Shown: positions 59,373 through 64,000 of the stretch, piece by piece
Layout: every line of letters starts with the position of its first letter
Numbering within the stretch: the first letter of the stretch is position 1
Assembly: GCA_023374045.1 (NCBI GenBank)
Contig: CM041783.1
Location: 94,275,298 to 94,339,297 of the forward strand
Source of the DNA: Limonium bicolor
Taxonomy: Eukaryota > Streptophyta > Magnoliopsida > Caryophyllales > Plumbaginaceae
Reading direction: 5' to 3'
DNA length: 64,000 bases
Notes under the pieces: generated by a model
Told to the model about the DNA's origin: nothing
The model's database searches: none
What the model saw: the letters and a program-made list of their open reading frames with translations, nothing else
Position numbers and translations under genes: made by a program

Positions 59373-61764
59373 TTCCATTGCCCATTTGACTCCAAACTTC
59401 ACCTCATATATCCTAATATGTCCTAACCTCATTTGGGCACTTCAAACCCATCTTTAGCCATGTACTAAACTCTTTAAATCACACACCAAACCATCTTATC
59501 ATTCACAAATTTCTTACAAAATTCTTAGCACTTGGAATGTTTCCTCCTTAAGATTTCCAAGTGGTATTTCACCAATAATGACCACTATACCAAGGTGTTT
59601 CCTCTACACCTTAACATTATCTCTCAAACTTCTTTTCTTACTAACTAAATCTCCTTTTCACATCTTACCTAAACATCACTTCTTCCTTGTACATCAACAT
59701 TCCTAAACCTTAAACAAACTTCTCCAAGACTTAAATACATCTTAAAAACACTCATTGGATTCCTAGAACTTCCAAGATAATGCCTAAATCCTTGTAGCAC
59801 CTTAGAACACCTTAATGCACATTTTCTTCCTTAGTGAAACACTTGTCCATTCCTAACAATTCCTAGTTCACCAAAGCTCATTTAAACACTTAAAACTCCT
59901 TATACATTATACAAATTTTGCCATGGGTTCTCCTAGCACATCATCATTCCAAAGCTCATAGTTTTCACCTTTAAACACTCAAGAACACCTAAATCCATCA
60001 AGAACACCATCACACACAAGACTTCACCAAATTTACACTACATCACAATATAGTGCACAATTTAAATTGCTTGGCACTTAGGCCCTTAAATAACATGGCT
60101 CTTAGGCCCTTAAATTGCATAAATCTTAAACACTGAATTTCCCACATAAATAATGCCTTTGACCTGCAATTACACCCAACAATACATATGCCCTTAATAA
60201 ACTCCTTGAGAGCATTTCACTAGGTCATTCACCTTTGGCTCCTTAGATCATTTTAACAAGCAATATAAGCTCACTTCTCCTAAGGCATTATACCACATTA
60301 GGTTAGTATATTTACCTCTTTTCCACTCAAACTTCTTTCTTGTTTCCTTATAAAGCCGGTAAGGTATTTGATTCCTTGTCCAGTACTAAACAATATACAA
60401 GCAATGAAATGAGTATGCAAGCTTCAAGCTTAAACTCATTGTAAACCCTAGGTTTACATTGTTTCAAAAACATTAATGTAGTTGTTTTACCTTGATCTTT
60501 GAAGAGAGTTTGAATATCTATGAAGAGAGGACTCCACCTAGTCCATGAAAGGTTGGAATGAAGCTAGAACAAAGTCACACCAAGAGCACCATTAATGTGC
60601 AATTTCGGTCAAGGCAAAAACATGAAGGAAACTTGATTTTTCTTTGAGATTCCTTACCTAGAAGCAAAGGAGAGTAATAATATGTAGAAAGGTGAGCTCA
60701 AGCTCCCTCAATGGTGAATCTCCATGGCACCAAAATTGAGCTCTTGAAGATTTGAAAAGATAGAAGTGTAGAGCTTGGTCTAACTAAGACAAATATAGTC
60801 TTAGAATTTGATTTGGAGCATGGAGTTGGATTTGGCAAAGAAATGAAGATGGAGAAGAGATGGAGCTGTAGCAAATCGTAAATGGAGGGGAGGAAGAAGA
60901 TGGATACCGTGGGAAATGAAAGGAAATAAGAGGATGAGGAGGTAAGTTTGCTTTTGTTAAGATTTTATGTATAAAGCAAAAATAGTACTTTACTTTAAGC
61001 TTTACTTTACTTATTTGATTTCTTTTACAAGTTGGTGACTCACACCTTGAAAAACCGGCCCCCATTTAGTTAGAAGGGTACTTTAGTCTTTATTTGTCAA
61101 TTTAATTACTTATGAGAACATATGTTACAAACTAGCTTATAAATCACTATTCACAAAAACAAGGCACATAGAAGTGAAATTTTTGATTTCCCATTGATAT
61201 AGACTTCCAAATGTGATACTATATAGTACACATGTTAATTAAAGAGTAATGATGGACATTTAGCCATTCAAAACTCATTTACAAGACCATTTTTCAAAAA
61301 CGTGCTTTAAGACTCCTTAAAGCACATTTTGTGTTTTAACTTGTTTTCAAGCTTGGTTTTCTTTAGTAATTGATTTAATATGTTCATTAACATATAAATA
61401 AGGTATAGGTATGACCATTAGGTCTTATACAAATTTATCCCAAGCTTAGAGCACATTTTGCTCTTATTGACTTTAAGGTATTTTCTTGTGTTTTGTTTGG
61501 TTTCATTGTCTACCAGGTTTCCTAAGGACTTAATTAGCCTTATTAAATCATACTTGAATATTATTAAGTCTTGGTAGACTCTTTGGGTCCTAACCAAGTT
61601 CGCTCATAGCTTAGAGCATGTTTTTACTCAAACTGTGTCTTAGTGCTTTATTGCATTTTACTATGGTTTAAATTGTTCACTGATGTTTCTAAGGCACTTT
61701 TTAGCCTTTACATACCATAGTTTGATATTTAAACCACATATCAAGGTTTGGGGTATTTCATTAT

Positions 61765-62172
61765 TGTAACATCTCATATGGGTAACTGCCCAACAACCTA
61801 GCTCCCAAACCATTCAGGCTTGAAAACTAGCCACTTTAGGCCATCAATCCTCACTTAGGCTTAAAAGTGGAAGGTCTTGTTGTTGTACTCAACCCATTTG
61901 TATCCTTATAAACCATTCACATTACTACTCATATCCCGGTGTGGGATGGCGGTATTACATACTCCCCCACTCAAAGAACGTGACATCCTCGTCGCAAGCC
62001 TAACATCCAAGTCCCATGGACCTCCTCGGTAGGTGTCGGGCAGCTCATCCTGGCATAGTCCCGAGTCAGCTCTGTACCATTTGTAACACCTCATATGGGT
62101 AACTGTCCAACAACCTAGCTCTCAAACCATTCAGGCTTGAAAACTAGCCACTTTAGGCCCTCAAATTGTATT
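61765..62172 (-). mobile_element. TRIM-like miniature LTR element
   Basis: A 195-bp LTR (61765-61959, TGTAACATCTC...GGTATTACA), a polypurine-like GAGTGGGGGAG (minus strand), about 120 bp of internal DNA, a degenerate tRNA-iMet primer site (62068-62080, one base missing), and the start of the second LTR (62082 onward, TGTAACACCTC). The second LTR matches for about 80 bp, then is lost at the boundary with the next LTR. It encodes nothing. Confidence 0.72.
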
Positions 62173-62279
62173 TGTAACACACTGGATTTTGCCTTAAATG
62201 AAAGCTTATGAATTATGAGTCTAACGATGCAAATGGAATTGAAAACGGACTCCAAACGAGTCCTAAAAGTGCAAAACAT

Positions 62280-62720
62280 TTTGGTCCGAACTTGTGTCTG
62301 GACATGGGAAGTTCGGACACAAGTAAAGAGTTTAGAAAACCGGAAATTAGTGACATTCGAACTAGTGTCCGGACATTGGAAGTTCAGACACAAGTCGAGA
62401 GTAGAAACAGAATAAGTCCGAGCTTGTGTCCAAACATTGATGTTCGGACTTAAGTCGAGAGTTGAAAACTCAAAAAAAAAACCGTCCGAACTTGTGTCTG
62501 GACATTGATGTTTGGACACAAGTCGAAGATTAAAAGTTCTGAATATTTCTTACATGGTCCAAACATTGGTCCGAGCTTATAAGTTCGGACCTAAGTTGAA
62601 ACTTACAAGTGGATTCGTCCTCGCATGCTGTCCGAATATTGATGCTCGGACACACTCAATCCTGTGAAATCAAGTTTAACTCTCGGGGCCTGTCCGAACA
62701 TTGATGTCCGGATGGACGTT
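62280..62720. repeat. third-type hairpin array
   Basis: About seven imperfect units with GTCCGAACTTGTGTC and its complement-like TTCGGACACAAGT. The stems are degenerate and the TTCCAGAA motif of the other arrays is absent. Confidence 0.8.
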
Positions 62721-63564
62721 CGGACAAGTCCTGAATTGTGATTTTAAGTATGAAATCAGAGTCAGAAAAACACTAAGATATTTGTGAAATCAATGGCAGT
62801 AGATAAGAAATGCTCAGGTAAGGTTAGACAGCATTAGATATCAACTAAGCAACGAAAACGGAATGACCCTTAAAGTAACATACAAAAACCTTAACACGTT
62901 TTATAATCTACAAGGTAAAAAACTCTAAAACATAACATTCAAAGCTTAGTCAATAGCAGCGAAAATGAAAAGAAAGTACCAAGGTGTTACCGCTACACTC
63001 AAAACCATTAAGTGCTCAGGCTTAGTCAGACCAAAACAAATCCAAAGTGTTTCACAACATTGTAAAATAAATGTTTTCCAATTCCATAAACTCAACTTAA
63101 TAACTCAGAAAAATGTCTCATCCAACCTAAGCTAGGTGGCAGCGTATTCCCAATCCCCAATTCAGCCATTGATACCGGTGATCAGAAAACACATACAGAA
63201 ACCACGAAGGGATCACGCAAATCAGCGAAACTGAGTAAACATTGCCTCAACTTGTAAAATACATTTTGAAACTTGTTTTATGTTTGCAAACCAGTACACA
63301 CCCTAAATGTTAACCAATTGAGATAACTCCAAATCACAAACACTAGAAATAATACAGGGGAGAGCTTTCGACAGGATCCAATTATCAGTATACACGGATG
63401 ACACCCGAATTGGGGTCGCAACAATAATATCCCACCTCACCATAAGTCCTTAAGTGTGCACATCCCTCAGAAGGTACCAAAGGAGTAGATCATAGAGCTT
63501 AACTGCAAGTAATGTCTGCACGCAAAATTATATATATTTCACGGGGTACAGAGTACCGACAATT

Positions 63565-63622
63565 CCACGGAGTACCACAAGGTACCATCAAAATACACGG
63601 AGTACCATAAGGTACCATCAAC
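63565..63622. repeat. short tandem repeat
   Basis: CACGGAGTACCA then AAGGTACCATCAA occurs twice with a spacing of about 32 bp, with a weaker copy just before at 63540. Confidence 0.7.
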
Positions 63623-64000
63623 CCAACAATGTATCCAGTGAAAGTCTCCCAAAACATTATCCAATATTATTTGCAAAACCATAGTATCCAGAATGCACCG
63701 GGAAAAGTAATTCCCAAATTCCAATATTACCAAAACAGAGTTTTATTCAACCCATCGATATTTTGCAAAACCACACAAGATATAGATGATGAGCACAGAT
63801 GTTTACTTGGATACACTCACCACTATGAAGATAACTCCGCCAAATCACTAGAAGCACCTGTCAGAGAACTTGGGGTCTAGAATTGTGAAACAGACATTTA
63901 ATCAGAGACTTACCAAATTACCATAGAATCCCAGAACCTTACCAATCTATTACCCCTACCCTTCTACCTAATCCGGCACCAGGGAGGAAGCTTGACAGTA

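Larger units (their letters stand above)
51740..61760 (-). mobile_element. solo LTR of a sister chromovirus family, split by a nested element
   Basis: Left piece 51740-51748 (TGTAACACC), right piece 57119-61760 ending TTTGGGGTATTTCA. Target duplication TTATT at 51735-51739 and 61761-61765. No internal region, primer site or second LTR flanks it, so it is a solo LTR of about 4.65 kb. It shares with the array LTRs the end sequences, GCAGCGGAA near the left end, a CCAAGGGGCTCA block, CGCGTGGCCG and AAACGTGCTTTAAG. Minus-strand splice-donor-like AAGGTAA sites lie near 60490 and 60657, as in LTR1-5. No coding gene. Confidence 0.88.
62173..64000 (-). repeat. LTR-like sequence of another family, right end outside the window
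   Basis: Begins TGTAACACACTGG, the same start class as the other minus-strand LTRs, and carries a hairpin array and a GCAGCGAAAA block near 62957. No LTR end, primer site or coding region is visible before the window ends, so the assignment rests on the start and the array. ORFs within are short and unrecognised. Confidence 0.5.

Overview
This is plant nuclear DNA made almost entirely of transposable elements. I found no host single-copy gene, no tRNA or rRNA gene and no CRISPR. The mix of a Tekay/Del-type chromovirus, an Athila-derived element, a Ty1/copia relic, a TRIM-like element and a zinc-finger hAT transposase relic, with plant GT-AG introns, points to a flowering plant, probably a eudicot. 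I cannot name the species.

Region 1 (1-45077) is a tandem array of one Ty3/gypsy chromovirus on the minus strand. It has ~3.96 kb LTRs (TGTAACACCCC...GGGGTATTTCA on the plus strand), a tRNA-iMet primer site and Gag, protease, RT, RNase H, integrase and chromodomain sequences. Between gag and protease every copy carries an extra ORF of ~259 codons encoding an AlkB-type 2-oxoglutarate/Fe(II) dioxygenase, most like plant ALKBH1B/C/D proteins. The layout is LTR1(partial)-[full E1-LTR2-hAT flank-truncated E2-LTR3]-[full E3-LTR4-hAT flank-truncated E4-LTR5]-hAT, that is, two consecutive ~21.1 kb macro-units.

Reading the coding strand suggests that gag is split by short GT-AG introns present in all copies. 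The last gag donor can join in frame either to the AlkB exon or to pol, and the gag ATG sits directly after a splice-acceptor-like CAG. If this is right, spliced mRNAs make Gag, Gag-AlkB or Gag-Pol, while unspliced RNA keeps the primer site and a set of perfect leader hairpins and can serve as genome. This is inference from sequence only. All copies also carry frame-breaking indels, some of which look like consensus errors.

Region 2 (45078-49499) is a decayed hAT-type transposase gene (TTF/ZMYM1-like). Its 5' part was duplicated with the array. Region 3 (49500-51739) is unassigned DNA followed by a Ty1/copia relic. Region 4 (51740-62172) is a nested stack: a TRIM-like element beside the copia relic; a solo LTR of a sister chromovirus family (TSD TTATT) at that boundary; and inside its first 9 bases a young non-autonomous Athila-type element (TSD ACACC, 1676-bp LTRs). 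Region 5 (62173-64000) is another LTR-like sequence that runs off the window.

A second theme is that four LTR families here each carry an array of short inverted repeats. The chromovirus and its sister solo LTR keep the same unit period and the same TTCCAGAA motif but have different, still self-complementary stems.
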